Source of the DNA: Halothermothrix orenii H 168
GTDB lineage: Bacteria; Bacillota; Halanaerobiia; Halanaerobiales; Halothermotrichaceae
Length of the DNA stretch: 64,000 nt
NCBI RefSeq assembly: GCF_000020485.1
Contig: NC_011899.1
Location: 97,501 to 161,500, forward strand
Reading direction: 5' to 3'
Each line of letters starts with the position of its first letter. Position 1 is the first letter of the stretch. The position numbers and the translations under genes were made by a program. Positions 30,486 to 42,978 of the stretch are shown one piece after another. The notes under the pieces are model-generated. The model was given only the letters and a program-made list of their open reading frames with translations. It had not been told where the DNA came from and did no database searches.

Positions 30486-33400
30486 TTGTTTAATGTAAAT
30501 AGTTTTGACTCCATGAAAATAAGTGTTGCTTCACCGGAGCAAATTCGTGACTGGTCCCGCGGGGAAGTTAAAAAACCAGAAACGATTAATTATAGAACGC
30601 TTAAACCTGAAAAAGATGGTCTTTTTTGCGAGAAAATTTTTGGCCCTACAAAAGATTATGAATGTCATTGTGGAAAATATAAGCGGGTCAGGTATAAGGG
30701 GGTTGTCTGTGACCGCTGTGGTGTTGAAGTAACCCATTCTAAAGTGAGACGGGAAAGGATGGGGCATATTGAGTTAGCAGCCCCCTGCACTCACATCTGG
30801 TTTTTTAAAGGGATCCCCAGCAGGCTAGGTCTTATTCTGGATATGTCTCCCCGGGCCCTTGAAAAAGTAATTTATTTCGTATCATATATCGTTATTGATG
30901 CAGGAGAGTCACCACTGAGTGAAAAACAACTCCTTTCTGAAACAGAATATAGAGAAGCCCGACAGAAATATGGAGATTCTTTTGAGGCCGGTATGGGAGC
31001 TGAAGCTGTTAAAGAGCTTTTGAAAAAAATTGATGTCGGAGCAGAGGTTAAACGGCTCAAAAAAGAAGTAAAAGAAGCAAGTGGTCAGAGAAGGAAAAGA
31101 GCTATCAGGAGACTTGAGGTCCTTGACGGCTTAAATAAATCTGGAATTAAGCCAGAGTGGCTGGTTCTTGAAGTTATTCCTGTTATACCCCCAGACCTAC
31201 GACCAATGGTACAGCTTGACGGAGGCCGCTTTGCTACTTCTGACCTTAATGACCTTTACCGACGGGTAATAAACAGAAATAACAGGCTTAAAAGGTTGCT
31301 TGATCTGGGAGCCCCAGAGATTATAATCAGAAATGAGAAACGAATGCTCCAGGAAGCAGTGGATGCTTTAATAGATAATGGTCGGCGTGGCCGCCCTGTT
31401 ACCGGAGCCGGTAATAGACCATTAAAATCCCTCAGTGATATGTTAAAGGGTAAGCAGGGAAGGTTCAGGCAGAATCTTCTCGGTAAAAGGGTCGACTATT
31501 CAGGTAGGTCAGTTATTGTTGTTGGTCCAGAATTAAAAATGCATCAATGTGGACTTCCCAAGAAAATGGCTCTTGAACTGTTTAAGCCTTTTGTAATGAA
31601 GGGGTTAGTTGATAAAGGACTTGCTCATAATATTAAAAATGCCAAAAGGATGGTAGAAAGGGTAGATGATGAAGTCTGGGGGGTACTGGAAGAGGTAATT
31701 GAAGATCATCCTGTTCTTTTAAACCGTGCTCCCACCCTTCATAGACTCGGAATTCAGGCCTTTGAACCTGTTCTGGTTGAAGGTAAGGCCATTAAATTAC
31801 ATCCCCTGGTCTGTACTGCTTATAATGCTGACTTTGACGGGGACCAGATGGCAGTTCATGTACCATTATCGGCAGAGGCCCAGATAGAATCACGTGTTCT
31901 AATGTTATCAACCAGCAATATTCTGGCACCTTCAGATGGAAGTCCGATCACAGTACCTACCCAGGATATGGTAATTGGAATTTACTATCTGACCACCATA
32001 AAAGATGGTGAAAAAGGTGAAGGCAAATTATTTGCTTCCCCTGAAGAGGCCATTAAAGCCTATGATACAGGAAAGGTTAGTCTGCAGGCCAGAGTAAAAG
32101 TAAGATTAGATGGAAAACTGGTAGAAACATCACCGGGGCGGGTAATATTTAATGAAGCCTTACCTGAAAAAATGGAATTTATTAATTATCAGGTTGATAA
32201 AAGTGAGCTGGGCGATATTGTGGCTGATTTACATGAGAAATTTGGAAATGATATAACAGCCAGAGCCCTGGATAAAATTAAAGAACTGGGTTATGATTTT
32301 GCGACCCGGTCCGGTATTACTATTGCTGTCAGTGATGCTTCTATATCACCGGCCAAAGAGAAAATTCTGAATGAGGCTGAAGAAGAAGTTAGAAATATAG
32401 AGCAGCATTATAGAAGAGGGGCTATAACCGAGAATGAAAGGTACCAGAAGGTTGTAGATATCTGGAACAAAGCTAAAGATGCTGTTACTGATGCTTTACT
32501 CGATCACCTGGGTGAAGACAACAACATTTATATGATGGCTATTTCCGGTGCCCGTGGTAATACTTCTCAGATATCACAGTTGGCCGGTATGCGTGGCCTT
32601 ATGGCTGATCCTTCCGGTCGAATTCTTGATATTCCAATCCGTTCCAGTTTCCGTGAAGGGTTAAATGTTATGGAATTTTTTATTTCAACCCACGGAGCCA
32701 GGAAAGGTCTGGCTGATACAGCCATCAGAACAGCAGACTCCGGATACTTGACAAGGCGTCTGGTTGACGTCTCCCAGGATGTAATTATCAGAGAAGATGA
32801 CTGTGGTACTGAAAATGGCATTTATGTAGAAGCTATCGGTGGTAAAGGTGATGATGCCATTGAGACTCTTGCCGAAAGGTGTATTGGGCGTCTGGCTGCA
32901 GAAGATATAGTTGATCCCTCTAATGATAAAGTAATTGTCAAAAGGGATGAGTTGATAACCAGAGACAAAATGAAAGAAATAAATGCGGCCGGTATCGAAA
33001 GGGTTAAAATCAGGTCTGTATTGACCTGTGAAACCAAACACGGTGTTTGTCGTAAGTGTTATGGCCGGAATCTGGCTACCGGTAAACTTGTTGATATTGG
33101 GGAAGCAATCGGCATTATTGCTGCCCAATCTATCGGAGAGCCAGGAACCCAGCTTACCATGAGGACCTTCCATACCGGTGGTGTTGCCGGTGATGATATC
33201 ACCCAGGGTCTTCCCAGGGTTGAAGAGTTATTTGAAGGAAGGACCCCGAAAGGTCAGGCTATAATAACTGAAAAGACCGGACGGGTTAAAATACTGGAAA
33301 AGAGAAACAGTAGACGGATTGTTATCGAAGATGATGATGGTAAGAAGAAAACTTACCAGGTTCCATATGGGTCCAAGGTTATTGTAAAGGATGGCCAGAT

Positions 33401-33962
33401 GGTTAAGGCCGGGGATAAACTGACTGAAGGTCCCCTTGATCCCAGTACTGTACTGAAAATCAAGGGTGTTGATGAGGTTCAGGATTATCTCCTACAGGAA
33501 GTCCAGAAGGTATACCGCTCCCAGGGTGTTGAAATTAATGATAAACATATTGAAGTAATCATAAGGCAGATGATGAGGAAAGTGAGAATTATTGACCCTG
33601 GTGATACTGACTTCCTGCCAGGAAGCCTGGTAGACCGGCTGGAATTTAATGAGATTAACCATAAAATGGTTGACGAAGGGAAACAACCAGCCACATGTAA
33701 ACCAGAATTACTGGGTATTACCAAGGCATCCCTGGCTACTGACAGTTTCCTGTCTGCAGCTTCATTCCAGGAAACTACCCGGGTTTTAACAGAAGCATCC
33801 TTGGAGGGTAAAGTTGATCCCCTCCTGGGCCTTAAAGAGAATGTGATTATCGGTCAGTTAATTCCGGCCGGTACAGGTATGAAGTATTATCGTGATATAT
33901 CGATGCTTGATGATAATGGGCAACCGATTCCGGGTAGTATTGATGAACTGGTTGAGGAATAA
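30486..33962 (+). CDS. rpoC: RNA polymerase beta-prime subunit
   Basis: Beta prime holds the catalytic magnesium loop [12 protein letters not shown], near residue 448. The zinc site has C60/C62 and C75/C78 in [21 protein letters not shown] chose the TTG at 30486 (1158 residues), so the protein begins (M)[11 protein letters not shown], aligning with the known family start; AAAGGGGAGA lies just before it. A TTG at 30465 in frame would sit upstream of that site. The gene ends with a terminator. Confidence 0.96.
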   Translation: MFNVNSFDSMKISVASPEQIRDWSRGEVKKPETINYRTLKPEKDGLFCEKIFGPTKDYECHCGKYKRVRYKGVVCDRCGVEVTHSKVRRERMGHIELAAPCTHIWFFKGIPSRLGLILDMSPRALEKVIYFVSYIVIDAGESPLSEKQLLSETEYREARQKYGDSFEAGMGAEAVKELLKKIDVGAEVKRLKKEVKEASGQRRKRAIRRLEVLDGLNKSGIKPEWLVLEVIPVIPPDLRPMVQLDGGRFATSDLNDLYRRVINRNNRLKRLLDLGAPEIIIRNEKRMLQEAVDALIDNGRRGRPVTGAGNRPLKSLSDMLKGKQGRFRQNLLGKRVDYSGRSVIVVGPELKMHQCGLPKKMALELFKPFVMKGLVDKGLAHNIKNAKRMVERVDDEVWGVLEEVIEDHPVLLNRAPTLHRLGIQAFEPVLVEGKAIKLHPLVCTAYNADFDGDQMAVHVPLSAEAQIESRVLMLSTSNILAPSDGSPITVPTQDMVIGIYYLTTIKDGEKGEGKLFASPEEAIKAYDTGKVSLQARVKVRLDGKLVETSPGRVIFNEALPEKMEFINYQVDKSELGDIVADLHEKFGNDITARALDKIKELGYDFATRSGITIAVSDASISPAKEKILNEAEEEVRNIEQHYRRGAITENERYQKVVDIWNKAKDAVTDALLDHLGEDNNIYMMAISGARGNTSQISQLAGMRGLMADPSGRILDIPIRSSFREGLNVMEFFISTHGARKGLADTAIRTADSGYLTRRLVDVSQDVIIREDDCGTENGIYVEAIGGKGDDAIETLAERCIGRLAAEDIVDPSNDKVIVKRDELITRDKMKEINAAGIERVKIRSVLTCETKHGVCRKCYGRNLATGKLVDIGEAIGIIAAQSIGEPGTQLTMRTFHTGGVAGDDITQGLPRVEELFEGRTPKGQAIITEKTGRVKILEKRNSRRIVIEDDDGKKKTYQVPYGSKVIVKDGQMVKAGDKLTEGPLDPSTVLKIKGVDEVQDYLLQEVQKVYRSQGVEINDKHIEVIIRQMMRKVRIIDPGDTDFLPGSLVDRLEFNEINHKMVDEGKQPATCKPELLGITKASLATDSFLSAASFQETTRVLTEASLEGKVDPLLGLKENVIIGQLIPAGTGMKYYRDISMLDDNGQPIPGSIDELVEE

Positions 33963-33964
33963 TA

Positions 33965-34002
33965 ATGGATAAATGCCCTCAGGGGCATTTATCCATGTTT
34001 TA
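33965..34002 (+). terminator. Terminator after rpoC
   Basis: ATGGATAAATGCCC and GGGCATTTATCCAT are perfect 14-base arms with a TCAG loop, followed by GTTTTAT. It begins two bases after the rpoC stop. Confidence 0.88.
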
Positions 34003-34148
34003 TAAGTTGTAGTAAGCATTATATAGATATAAAAGGGTATAAATTAATAAAAATACTCTATAAAGGACAAAATAATCATATTATAAATACTACATTATAA
34101 TTATTTTGACCAGGATAAAAATAATGATTTCAAATTAAAAAAATCTTA

Positions 34149-34177
34149 TTGACATCAAACATGAAAGGTGTTAAAAT
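34149..34177 (+). promoter_or_regulatory. Promoter of the L7Ae-rpsL-rpsG-fusA-tuf operon
   Basis: TTGACA (34149-34154) is followed after 17 bases by TAAAAT (34172-34177), with TGT before the -10. Confidence 0.85.
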
Positions 34178-34227
34178 ACTTAAGTGTGTGTTAGTTAAAC
34201 TGGTCTTCCGGGAGAGGGGGATGAGTG

Positions 34228-34476
34228 ATGATGCTAACCGAGCTTAAGAATATAGATAATAAGGTAGTAGGTACCAAGCAGACCTTAAAAGCAATAAAAA
34301 ATAGTGAAGTCAAAAAAGTTTTCCTGGCTGAAGATATCGACAAACCATTATATAATCAGATTGTAGAAACTGCAACCCAATATGATGTACCTATTGAAAA
34401 AGTTGATAGTAAACTGAGATTAGGCCGTGCCTGCGGAATTGATGTATCGGCCGCCTGTGCAGCATTATTGAAATAA
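34228..34476 (+). CDS. L7Ae-family ribosomal protein (YbxF-like)
   Basis: This 82-residue RNA-binding protein belongs to the L7Ae/L30e/S12e/Gadd45 family, which bind kink-turn RNAs. It shows the family pattern VVGTKQTLKAIKNSEVKKVFLAEDID and the conserved GRACGIDVSAACAALL at the end. It sits before rpsL, as in Bacillus, where the protein is an accessory with no essential role known. Of GTG 34225, ATG 34228 and ATG 34231 I prefer ATG 34228, which follows GGGAGAGGGGG at a normal distance. Confidence 0.88.
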   Translation: MMLTELKNIDNKVVGTKQTLKAIKNSEVKKVFLAEDIDKPLYNQIVETATQYDVPIEKVDSKLRLGRACGIDVSAACAALLK

Positions 34477-34494
34477 CTGGAAGGAGGTGTTTTT

Positions 34495-34866
34495 ATGCCA
34501 ACAATTAATCAGCTAATACGCAAGGGGAGAAAAAAGGTTAAGAAGAAAAAGACTGCACCTGCCCTCCAAGGTTCACCACAAAAGAGAGGGGTATGTACCA
34601 GGGTATATACTGCCACACCGAAAAAGCCTAATTCCGCTCTGAGAAAAGTTGCCCGTGTTAGATTAACCAATGGTATTGAAGTAACAGCATATATTCCTGG
34701 AATTGGTCACAACTTACAGGAGCACTCCGTTGTTCTGGTAAGGGGTGGCAGGGTTAAGGATTTACCTGGTGTCAGGTATCATATTGTTCGTGGTGCCCTT
34801 GATGCAGCTGGTGTTGAAGGCCGCAAACAAGGTCGTTCCAAATATGGGGTTAAAAAGCCGAAATAA
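34495..34866 (+). CDS. rpsL: 30S ribosomal protein S12
   Basis: S12 lines the decoding centre and governs accuracy. The 123-residue protein keeps the two streptomycin-relevant loops: [15 protein letters not shown] with the sensitive-type lysine, and [24 protein letters not shown] precedes the ATG. It is followed by rpsG, fusA and the second tuf. Confidence 0.98.
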   Translation: MPTINQLIRKGRKKVKKKKTAPALQGSPQKRGVCTRVYTATPKKPNSALRKVARVRLTNGIEVTAYIPGIGHNLQEHSVVLVRGGRVKDLPGVRYHIVRGALDAAGVEGRKQGRSKYGVKKPK

Positions 34867-34886
34867 GTAATGAAGGGGGGATATAG

Positions 34887-35354
34887 ATGCGTAAAAATAG
34901 GGCTACCAAAAGGAGAGTTAATCCAGACCCTGTTTATAATGATGTCATTATAGCTAGATTTATAAATAAAATTATGTATGATGGCAAAAAGGGCCTGGCT
35001 GAAAGAATTATGTACCAGGCAATGGATCTTATAAAAGAACGGACCGGAGAAAACCCGGTTGAACTTGTTAAAAAGGCATTAGATAATGTTATGCCTGTTC
35101 TGGAAGTTAAATCACGCCGGGTTGGTGGTTCTAACTACCAGGTTCCGGTAGAAGTTAGTGAACCCAGAAGAGTAAGTCTTGGTATTCGTTGGATTGTAGA
35201 GGCTGCCCGTAATCGTGGTGAAAGAACAATGGTAGAAAGGTTAGCCAGTGAATTGCTTGATGCATCCAATAATACCGGTGGGGCAGTTAAAAAGAAAGAA
35301 GATGTTCACCGGATGGCCGAAGCCAACAGAGCTTTTGCCCACTATAGATGGTAA
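34887..35354 (+). CDS. rpsG: 30S ribosomal protein S7
   Basis: S7 nucleates assembly of the 30S head and contacts the exit tRNA. The 155-residue length is standard, and the typical [14 protein letters not shown] loop is intact. In many bacteria S7 represses the str operon; no separate regulatory site is visible here. Confidence 0.98.
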   Translation: MRKNRATKRRVNPDPVYNDVIIARFINKIMYDGKKGLAERIMYQAMDLIKERTGENPVELVKKALDNVMPVLEVKSRRVGGSNYQVPVEVSEPRRVSLGIRWIVEAARNRGERTMVERLASELLDASNNTGGAVKKKEDVHRMAEANRAFAHYRW

Positions 35355-35389
35355 TATATGACGATAAGTTTAAATAAGGGGGGAGAATA

Positions 35390-37459
35390 GTGGCCCGGCA
35401 ATATCCTTTGAAAAAGACAAGGAATATAGGAATTATGGCCCATATTGATGCCGGAAAAACTACAACGACAGAACGTATTTTGTACTACACCGGTAGAGTG
35501 CATAAAATGGGTGAAGTGCATGACGGAGCAGCCGTAATGGACTGGATGGAACAGGAACAGGAAAGAGGTATTACCATTACTTCAGCTGCTACTACCTGTG
35601 AATGGCAAAAACATCGCATTAATATTATAGACACGCCTGGACACGTGGACTTTACAGTAGAGGTAGAAAGATCCCTCCGTGTCCTTGATGGAGCCATCGC
35701 TCTTTTCTGTGCTGTTGGTGGTGTTGAGCCACAGTCTGAAACAGTCTGGAGACAGGCTGATAAATACCAGGTACCCAGGATTGCCTTTGTAAATAAAATG
35801 GATAGAATGGGTGCTGATTTTTTCCATGTAATTGAAATGATGGAAGACCGACTGGGGGCCAATGCTGTTCCCTTACAGATACCTATTGGTTCTGAAGATG
35901 ATTTTGAAGGTATTGTAGATTTAGTGACAATGGATGCTGTAGTTTATAAAGATGATCTCGGGGTTAAGTATGAAAGGGTTGATATACCTGAAGATTACCG
36001 GGAACAGGCTGAAGAATACAGGGAAAACCTCCTGGAAGCAATATCTGAATTAGATGATGAAATAATGATGAAATACCTGGAAGGTGAAGAGATTACAACT
36101 GATGAACTAAAGACTGCCCTGAGGAAGGGTGTTCTTGATGTTGAGATAGTCCCTGTGCTCTGTGGCTCTGCTTTCAAAAATAAAGGAGTTCAGCTCCTTT
36201 TAGATGCAGTAATAGATTATTTACCTTCTCCAGTAGATGTACCACCTGTAGAAGGTATGAACCCTGATACTGAAGAGGAAGAGATCCGTAAAGCCGGTGA
36301 TGATGAGCCATTTTCCGCTCTGGCATTTAAGATTATGGCTGATCCCTATGTCGGTAAACTAACTTTCTTCAGGGTTTATTCCGGGGTTTTAGAGGCCGGT
36401 TCTTATGTCTACAACTCTACAAAGGGACATAAAGAAAGGATTGGCCGGATACTCCAGATGCATGCTAATCACAGGGAAGAAAGGGAATCAGTTCATGCCG
36501 GAGACCTGGCTGCTGCAGTAGGGTTGAAAAATACCGCTACCGGTGATACCCTCTGTGATGAGGACCATCCCATTGTGCTGGAATCAATGGAATTCCCGGA
36601 ACCTGTAATTTCAGTAGCTATTGAGCCCAAGAGTCAGGCTGAACAGGATAAATTAAGTCTGGCCTTACAGCGTCTGGCAGAAGAGGATCCTACCTTTAAG
36701 GTCAGGACAGATGAAGAGACCGGTCAGACCATAATCCGGGGTATGGGTGAACTTCACCTGGAGGTAATTGTCGACCGTCTGTTAAGAGAGTTTAAAGTTG
36801 ATGCTAATATAGGTCGGCCCCAGGTTGCTTATCGTGAAACCATTACCCGGAAAGTTACTGATGTTGAAGGTAAGTTTATCCGTCAGTCCGGTGGTCGTGG
36901 TCAATATGGTCATGTTATTATTGACATTGAACCTCTTGAAGAAGGAGAAGGCTTTGAGTTTGTAAATAAAATTGTCGGTGGGGCTATTCCCAAGGAATAT
37001 ATCCCTGCTGTCGAAGATGGTATTGTTGAAGCTATGGAAAACGGGGTTCTGGCTGGATATCCGGCAGTTGACCTGAAGATAACCCTTAAAGACGGTAGTT
37101 ACCACGAGGTTGACTCTTCAGAGATGGCCTTTAAAATTGCCGGTTCGATAGCCTTTAAAGAAGGTGCCCAAAAGGCTAGTCCCGTTATCCTGGAGCCAAT
37201 TATGGATGTTGAAGTTGTAGTTCCAGAAGAATATATGGGTGATGTTATTGGTGACCTCAACGGGCGCCGTGGTAATGTTCAGGGGATGGAACGTAGAGCC
37301 AGTGCCCAGGTAGTAAAAGCCTATGTTCCCCTGGCAGAAATGTTTGGCTATGCTACCGATTTGCGTTCTAAAACCCAGGGACGTGCTACTTACACCATGC
37401 AGTTCTCCCATTATGAGCCTGTCCCTGATAATATTGCTAAAGAAATAATTGGAAAATAA
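35390..37459 (+). CDS. fusA: Elongation factor G
   Basis: EF-G drives translocation with GTP. The P-loop [19 protein letters not shown] is near residues 17-35, switch II is DTPGHVDF and the NKMD motif is present. All five domains fit in 689 residues. The start is GTG at 35390, six bases after GGGGGGAGA. Only 27 bases separate it from tuf copy 2. Confidence 0.98.
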   Translation: MARQYPLKKTRNIGIMAHIDAGKTTTTERILYYTGRVHKMGEVHDGAAVMDWMEQEQERGITITSAATTCEWQKHRINIIDTPGHVDFTVEVERSLRVLDGAIALFCAVGGVEPQSETVWRQADKYQVPRIAFVNKMDRMGADFFHVIEMMEDRLGANAVPLQIPIGSEDDFEGIVDLVTMDAVVYKDDLGVKYERVDIPEDYREQAEEYRENLLEAISELDDEIMMKYLEGEEITTDELKTALRKGVLDVEIVPVLCGSAFKNKGVQLLLDAVIDYLPSPVDVPPVEGMNPDTEEEEIRKAGDDEPFSALAFKIMADPYVGKLTFFRVYSGVLEAGSYVYNSTKGHKERIGRILQMHANHREERESVHAGDLAAAVGLKNTATGDTLCDEDHPIVLESMEFPEPVISVAIEPKSQAEQDKLSLALQRLAEEDPTFKVRTDEETGQTIIRGMGELHLEVIVDRLLREFKVDANIGRPQVAYRETITRKVTDVEGKFIRQSGGRGQYGHVIIDIEPLEEGEGFEFVNKIVGGAIPKEYIPAVEDGIVEAMENGVLAGYPAVDLKITLKDGSYHEVDSSEMAFKIAGSIAFKEGAQKASPVILEPIMDVEVVVPEEYMGDVIGDLNGRRGNVQGMERRASAQVVKAYVPLAEMFGYATDLRSKTQGRATYTMQFSHYEPVPDNIAKEIIGK

Positions 37460-37486
37460 AACATTACTGAAGGAGGATGAAAAAGG

Positions 37487-38680
37487 ATGGCAAAAGAAAA
37501 ATTTGAAAGGACAAAACCGCATGTTAATATTGGAACCATAGGTCACGTAGACCACGGTAAGACTACTTTAACAGCAGCGATAACAGCTGTATTATCAAAT
37601 CTGGGTAGTGCTGAAGTAATGCCCTTTGATTCTATCGATAATGCACCTGAAGAAAAAGAAAGAGGAATAACCATTGCTACCTCTCACGTTGAATATGAGA
37701 CTGCTAACAGGCACTATGCCCACGTTGACTGTCCAGGTCATGCTGACTATGTAAAGAATATGATTACCGGGGCCGCCCAGATGGACGGAGCTATTCTGGT
37801 AGTATCAGCAGCAGACGGACCGATGCCCCAGACCAGAGAACATATTCTTCTGGCCCGTCAGGTAGGTGTACCGAGCATAGTTGTCTTTTTAAACAAGGCC
37901 GATATGGTAGATGACGAAGAGTTAATTGAGCTGGTAGAGATGGAAGTAAGGGAATTATTAAATGAATATGAATTCCCTGGAGATGACGTACCGGTAATAG
38001 TTGGATCAGCATTACAGGCTCTTGAAAATCCTGATCCTGAAGGAGAATGGGGTAAGAAGATCATTGAACTTATGGAAGCAGTAGATGAATACATTCCCGA
38101 ACCAGAAAGGGATAAAGACAAACCATTCTTGATGCCAGTAGAAGACGTATTCAGTATTACCGGACGTGGAACAGTAGCTACCGGTAGGGTAGAGAGAGGA
38201 ACCTTACATCCCGGTGACGAGGTAGAAATTATCGGGATTAAAGAGACCCAGGAGACCGTAGTAACCGGGGTAGAGATGTTCCGTAAGTTACTGGATGAAG
38301 CGGTAGCAGGAGATAACATTGGAGCCCTGTTAAGGGGTATAGGAAGAGATGAGATAGAAAGGGGTCAGGTATTAGCCAAGCCAGGGAGTATAACCCCACA
38401 TACCCACTTCAAGGCTGAGGTATATGTTCTGACCAAAGAAGAAGGAGGAAGGCATACTCCATTTTTTGAAGGATACAGGCCCCAGTTTTATTTCAGGACC
38501 ACAGACGTAACCGGGACTATCAGCTTACCAGAGGGAGTAGAGATGGTAATGCCCGGTGACAATGTAGAGATGGAAGTAAAATTAATTACTCCCATTGCTA
38601 TGGAAGAAGGATTAAGGTTTGCTATCCGTGAAGGTGGCCGTACCGTTGGTGCCGGTGTTGTCAGCCAGATTATTGAGTAA
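37487..38680 (+). CDS. tuf: Elongation factor Tu, copy 2
   Basis: The protein is identical to copy 1 (397 residues, GTP-binding motifs intact). The DNA matches copy 1 over 37470-38680 except for C at 37708 instead of T in an Asn codon. The identity covers the ribosome binding site and stops at the TAA. This copy is in the standard place at the end of the str operon and is followed by a strong terminator. Confidence 0.98.
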   Translation: MAKEKFERTKPHVNIGTIGHVDHGKTTLTAAITAVLSNLGSAEVMPFDSIDNAPEEKERGITIATSHVEYETANRHYAHVDCPGHADYVKNMITGAAQMDGAILVVSAADGPMPQTREHILLARQVGVPSIVVFLNKADMVDDEELIELVEMEVRELLNEYEFPGDDVPVIVGSALQALENPDPEGEWGKKIIELMEAVDEYIPEPERDKDKPFLMPVEDVFSITGRGTVATGRVERGTLHPGDEVEIIGIKETQETVVTGVEMFRKLLDEAVAGDNIGALLRGIGRDEIERGQVLAKPGSITPHTHFKAEVYVLTKEEGGRHTPFFEGYRPQFYFRTTDVTGTISLPEGVEMVMPGDNVEMEVKLITPIAMEEGLRFAIREGGRTVGAGVVSQIIE

Positions 38681-38687
38681 CACTCAA

Positions 38688-38731
38688 CATAGAAAAAGAA
38701 GAGGAGTCTCTTCTCCTCTCTTTTTCTATGT
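38688..38731 (+). terminator. Long hairpin terminator after tuf copy 2
   Basis: CATAGAAAAAGAAGAGGAG pairs with CTCCTCTCTTTTTCTATG, an 18-bp stem with one bulged A and a short loop. The T-run lies inside the stem. No convincing promoter is seen between this and rpsJ, so some read-through into the S10 operon is likely. Confidence 0.8.
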
Positions 38732-38833
38732 GAATATATAAATGCCGTTTTTATAGATATAAAAGGTAGTTTGCCATTATTAATATTAATTGAGCTGGTA
38801 TTGATATTACGGCCATACGAAGGAGGGAAGATA

Positions 38834-39145
38834 ATGGCTAAACATGAAAAAATAAGGATTCGCTTAAAAGCATATGAACACGAACTGCTTGACCAGTCAG
38901 CCCAGAAAATTGTGGCCACAGCAAAAAGAACGGGAGCTGAGGTATCAGGCCCTATTCCACTTCCCACTGAGAAGGAAGTATATACAGTATTACGTTCACC
39001 CCATGTTCATAAGGACTCCCGGGAGCAGTTCGAGATGAGGACCCATAAAAGATTGATAGATATAGTTGATCCAACCTCTAAAACAGTGGATGCCCTGATG
39101 AGGTTGGATTTACCGGCTGGAGTAAATATTGAGATAAAGTTATAA
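38834..39145 (+). CDS. rpsJ: 30S ribosomal protein S10
   Basis: S10 is a 30S head protein and a transcription antitermination partner (NusE). I chose ATG 38834 (103 residues), which follows GAAGGAGGGAAG and gives the family start [20 protein letters not shown]. It opens the S10 operon, which runs as a tight gene series to rplQ. Confidence 0.97.
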   Translation: MAKHEKIRIRLKAYEHELLDQSAQKIVATAKRTGAEVSGPIPLPTEKEVYTVLRSPHVHKDSREQFEMRTHKRLIDIVDPTSKTVDALMRLDLPAGVNIEIKL

Positions 39146-39162
39146 GAGGAGGTGTGTAAGTC

Positions 39163-39798
39163 GTGGCCAAAGGAATAATTGGAAAAAAGCTGGGGATGAC
39201 CCAGATATTTGATGATGATGGTAATGTTATTCCAGTAACTGTAGTTCAGGCTGGCCCCTGTGTTGTTATCCAGAAAAAAGTTGAAGAAAGAGATGGATAC
39301 AATGCTCTGCAGGTGGGTTTTGAAGATGTGCCTGAACACAGAGTAAATAAACCTTTGAAAGGCCATTTTGAAAGAGCAGGGGTTAAACCCAAAAAACATG
39401 TTAAAGAATTCATGGACTTTCCTGAAGACCTGAATGAAGGTGATGAAATCACTGTTGATATATTTGAAGAAGGTGAACTGGTAGATGTAACCGGTATTTC
39501 CAAAGGTAAAGGTTTTGCCGGTACAATTAAAAGGTGGAATTTTAGCAGAGGGCCAATGAGCCATGGTTCTAGATTCCACAGGGCTCCAGGTTCAATTGGT
39601 GCTGTTGATGCTTCTCGAGTTTTTAAAGGCCAGAAACTTCCCGGAAGGATGGGTCATGACCGGGTTACCATTCAAAACCTGGAGGTAGTAAGGGTAGATT
39701 CTGAGAAAAATCTACTTTTAATTAAGGGTTCTGTACCCGGACCCAACAAAGGTATTTTAACTATCAGGGAAGCAGTTAAAAAAGCCAGTAATGCCTAG
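39163..39798 (+). CDS. rplC: 50S ribosomal protein L3
   Basis: L3 binds near the peptidyl-transferase centre. The 211-residue protein has the conserved loop [20 protein letters not shown] that reaches the active site. The start codon is GTG at 39163, after AGAGGAGGTGTG. Confidence 0.98.
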   Translation: MAKGIIGKKLGMTQIFDDDGNVIPVTVVQAGPCVVIQKKVEERDGYNALQVGFEDVPEHRVNKPLKGHFERAGVKPKKHVKEFMDFPEDLNEGDEITVDIFEEGELVDVTGISKGKGFAGTIKRWNFSRGPMSHGSRFHRAPGSIGAVDASRVFKGQKLPGRMGHDRVTIQNLEVVRVDSEKNLLLIKGSVPGPNKGILTIREAVKKASNA

Positions 39799-39827
39799 GT
39801 TATTTGAGTAGAAAGGGGGATAATATA

Positions 39828-40457
39828 ATGCCGCAGGTAGCTAAGTATGATACAACCGGTAACCGGGTTGGTGATATAGATTTAGCTGATAACGTTTTTA
39901 ATGAAGAAGTTAATGAACATGTTGTTCACCAGGTTGTCACAGCTCAGCTGGCAACTATGCGTAGAGGTACAGCTTCTACCAAAACCAGAGGTGAAGTCAG
40001 CGGAGGTGGACGAAAACCCTGGAGGCAGAAGGGAACCGGTCGGGCCAGACATGGAAGTATTCGGTCACCCTTATGGGTTGGTGGTGGAATTGTTTTCGGT
40101 CCAAGACCACGCAAGCATATCAAAAAGGTTCCCAAAAAGGTTAAAAAATTGGCTTTGAGGTCAATTTTAAGTTATAAATCACAGAATGAAGAATTGATTA
40201 TCCTTGATGAATTGAAATTTGATACCCCAAAAACCAAACAGGTGGTAGAATTATTATCAAATCTGAATCTGGAAGGTAAAAAAGTGTTAATCATTTTACC
40301 TGATAAGGATGCTAACATTTACCTCTCAGCCCGTAATATTCCAGGAGTAAAGACTCTGGTTGTAGATGCCCTTAATGCATTCGACCTTCTTAACAATGAT
40401 TGTATTGTTATGTCTGAAGAGGCTGTTAAAAGGGTAGAGGAGGTGTTAGCCAGATGA
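39828..40457 (+). CDS. rplD: 50S ribosomal protein L4
   Basis: L4 lines the exit tunnel; in some bacteria it represses the S10 operon. ATG 39828 (209 residues) follows GAAAGGGGGA. The tunnel loop [23 protein letters not shown] is essentially conserved. The stop overlaps the rplW start by four bases, ATGA, so translation is coupled. Confidence 0.96.
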   Translation: MPQVAKYDTTGNRVGDIDLADNVFNEEVNEHVVHQVVTAQLATMRRGTASTKTRGEVSGGGRKPWRQKGTGRARHGSIRSPLWVGGGIVFGPRPRKHIKKVPKKVKKLALRSILSYKSQNEELIILDELKFDTPKTKQVVELLSNLNLEGKKVLIILPDKDANIYLSARNIPGVKTLVVDALNAFDLLNNDCIVMSEEAVKRVEEVLAR

Positions 40458-40744
40458 AAGATCCACGTGATATCATTATAGAACCAATTGTAACTGAACA
40501 GAGTATGGATTTAATTGAAGAAAATAACACCTATACTTTTAAGGTTGCAAAAGATGCCAATAAAATAGAGATTAAAAAGGCTGTTGAGGAAATATTCAAT
40601 GTAGATGTAATAAAGGTTAATACTATTAATGTTAGAGGAAAGAAAAGACGCCTGGGCTGGCACGAAGGAAAAAGACCCGACTGGAAAAAAGCCATGGTCA
40701 GGCTTTCTGAAGGTGACAGAATTGAGATTTTTGAAGGTATGTAA
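40454..40744 (+). CDS. rplW: 50S ribosomal protein L23
   Basis: L23 sits at the exit tunnel and docks trigger factor and SRP. The 96-residue length is normal, with the family segments [19 protein letters not shown] and [19 protein letters not shown]. The start overlaps rplD. Confidence 0.97.
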   Translation: MKDPRDIIIEPIVTEQSMDLIEENNTYTFKVAKDANKIEIKKAVEEIFNVDVIKVNTINVRGKKRRLGWHEGKRPDWKKAMVRLSEGDRIEIFEGM

Positions 40745-40771
40745 TTAAGTTAAACAAAGGAGGGAAAAGTG

Positions 40772-41605
40772 ATGGCTATAAAAAAGTTTAAACCAACCAC
40801 TCCATCCAGGCGCTTTATGACAGTTTCAGCCTTTGATGAGATTACCAGAAGAGAGCCAGAAAAAAGCCTTCTTGCCCCATTGAAAAAGACCGGTGGTCGT
40901 AACTCTTATGGACGTGTAACTGTAAGGCACAGGGGCGGGGGACATAAGCGCCGCTATCGTATTATTGATTTCAAACGTGATAAGGATGGGGTACCGGCCA
41001 GGGTAGCCAGTATAGAATATGACCCGAACCGTTCTGCCCGAATTGCTTTACTCCACTATGTAGATGGTGAGAAGAGATATATCCTGGCCCCCAATAAATT
41101 GCAGGTAGGAGATACAGTTAAATCCGGGGAAGATGCAGAAATCAAACCCGGTAATGCTTTAAAATTAAAAAATATACCGGTAGGTACTATTATTCATAAT
41201 ATAGAGTTAAAGCCTGGCAAAGGTGGTCAGCTGGCCAGGGCTGCCGGAACAATGGCCCAGATCCTTGCCAAAGAAGGCAAATATGCTCATATTAAATTGC
41301 CTTCAGGTGAAGTAAGGTTAATAAGCCTTGAATGCAAGGCTACTATAGGTCAGGTTGGAAATATCGATCATGAAAATATATCTATAGGTAAAGCCGGGCG
41401 TAAACGCTGGCTGGGTAAAAGGCCACACGTTCGTGGTGTAGCTATGAACCCTGTTGATCACCCACATGGTGGTGGTGAAGGACGGACCTCAACCGGTCGT
41501 CATCCGGTTACACCATGGGGTAAACGTACTTTAGGTAAGAAAACCAGGAAAAGGAAGGCTTCTGATAAGTATATTATCCGTTCTCGCCGTGCCCGCAAAC
41601 GGTAA
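40772..41605 (+). CDS. rplB: 50S ribosomal protein L2
   Basis: L2 supports the peptidyl-transferase centre. I prefer ATG 40772 (277 residues), with AAAGGAGGG at a good distance; GTG 40769 is directly upstream in frame. The conserved region [17 protein letters not shown] with the key histidine is present. Confidence 0.97.
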   Translation: MAIKKFKPTTPSRRFMTVSAFDEITRREPEKSLLAPLKKTGGRNSYGRVTVRHRGGGHKRRYRIIDFKRDKDGVPARVASIEYDPNRSARIALLHYVDGEKRYILAPNKLQVGDTVKSGEDAEIKPGNALKLKNIPVGTIIHNIELKPGKGGQLARAAGTMAQILAKEGKYAHIKLPSGEVRLISLECKATIGQVGNIDHENISIGKAGRKRWLGKRPHVRGVAMNPVDHPHGGGEGRTSTGRHPVTPWGKRTLGKKTRKRKASDKYIIRSRRARKR

Positions 41606-41626
41606 TTAAAGAAAGGAGGGGTAATC

Positions 41627-41911
41627 TTGGGTAGGTCACTGAAAAAAGGACCTTATGTTGATAAGAAACTTTTAAATAAAATTAAAGAAATGAATGAAAG
41701 CGGTAAGAAAAAAGTTATTAAAACCTGGTCAAGGGATTCGACAATATTTCCTGAAATGGTAGGCCATACTATAGCAGTCCATGATGGTCAAAAACATGTT
41801 CCGGTTTATATAACTGAAGATATGGTTGGTCATAAGTTAGGGGAATTTGCTCCGACCAGGAAATTTAGGGGGCATGGTGCCCATACAGAGCGTTCAACCG
41901 CACTCAAATAG
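41627..41911 (+). CDS. rpsS: 30S ribosomal protein S19
   Basis: S19 lies in the 30S head near the A site. It has the family start [14 protein letters not shown] and the segment [14 protein letters not shown] in 94 residues. The start codon is TTG, with GAAAGGAGGGG before it. Confidence 0.97.
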   Translation: MGRSLKKGPYVDKKLLNKIKEMNESGKKKVIKTWSRDSTIFPEMVGHTIAVHDGQKHVPVYITEDMVGHKLGEFAPTRKFRGHGAHTERSTALK

Positions 41912-41961
41912 ATTGATTAACGAATTATCAGTCCTAGCAGAAAGGAAAAGGGGGTTGTGCT

Positions 41962-42303
41962 ATGGAGGCTAGAGCTGTTGCCAAATATGTCCGAGTTTCC
42001 CCGCGCAAGGCAAGACAGGTAATTGACTTAATTAGAGGGAAAGAAATAGGTGAAGCCCTTGGTATTTTAAAACATACTCCTAAAAAGGCTTCATCCATTA
42101 TTGAAAAAGTTTTAAATTCTGCTATTGCAAATGCGGAAAATAACCATGATATGATGGTAGAGGACTTATATGTTTCCAAAGCTTATGTAGATGAAGGTCC
42201 AACTATGAAGAGGTACCGGGCCCGGGCTATGGGTCAGGCCGGCCTTATCAGAAAAAGAACCAGCCACATAACTATTGTGGTTAGTGAAAAGAAGGAGGGA
42301 TAA
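41962..42303 (+). CDS. rplV: 50S ribosomal protein L22
   Basis: L22 spans from the tunnel to the surface. The 113-residue protein has [17 protein letters not shown] and the tunnel-tip loop with [21 protein letters not shown]. The stop is three bases before the rpsC TTG start. Confidence 0.97.
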   Translation: MEARAVAKYVRVSPRKARQVIDLIRGKEIGEALGILKHTPKKASSIIEKVLNSAIANAENNHDMMVEDLYVSKAYVDEGPTMKRYRARAMGQAGLIRKRTSHITIVVSEKKEG

Positions 42304-42306
42304 ATT

Positions 42307-42951
42307 TTGGGTCAAAAAGTCCATCCACATGGTCTTCGAGTCGGTGTAATCAAAGACTGGGATGCCAAGTGGTATGCCGATAAAAATAACTATGCTGATC
42401 TTCTTCAGGAAGACTTAAAGATTAGAAACCACGTTAAAAATAAAATGTATGATGCCGGGATTTCAAGAATTGTAATTGAAAGGGTTGCTAACCGCTTAAA
42501 ACTTGATGTTTATACTGCCCGTCCCGGTATGGTTATTGGTCGGGGTGGATCTGAAGTTGATGCTCTGAGGAAAGACATAGAGCAAATGACCGGAAAAAAT
42601 GTTCAGATAAATGTAGTCGAAGTTGAAGATCCTGAACTTGATGCCCAGCTCGTTGCTGAAAATATTGCAGCCCAGCTGGAGAGAAGGATATCCTTTAGAA
42701 GGGCTATGAAACAGGCCATGAATCGTGCTATGCGTATGGGTGCTGAAGGTTTTAAAGTACAGAGCAGTGGGCGTTTAGGTGGTGCCGAAATGGCCAGAAC
42801 TGAAGGATATAGTGACGGTCGGGTACCACTGCATACTTTAAGGGCCGATATTGATTATGGTTTTGCTGAAGCCTATACCACTTATGGTAAAATTGGTGTA
42901 AAAGTATGGATTAATAAGGGAGAAGTATTACCCGAAGTTGAAGATAAGTAG
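42307..42951 (+). CDS. rpsC: 30S ribosomal protein S3
   Basis: S3 forms the mRNA entry channel. The KH domain signature [14 protein letters not shown] is present near residue 70, and the length is 214. The start is TTG at 42307 with GAAGGAGGGA before it. Confidence 0.97.
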
Positions 42952-42978
42952 ATATTTACAGGGAAAGGAGGCCTTGAG

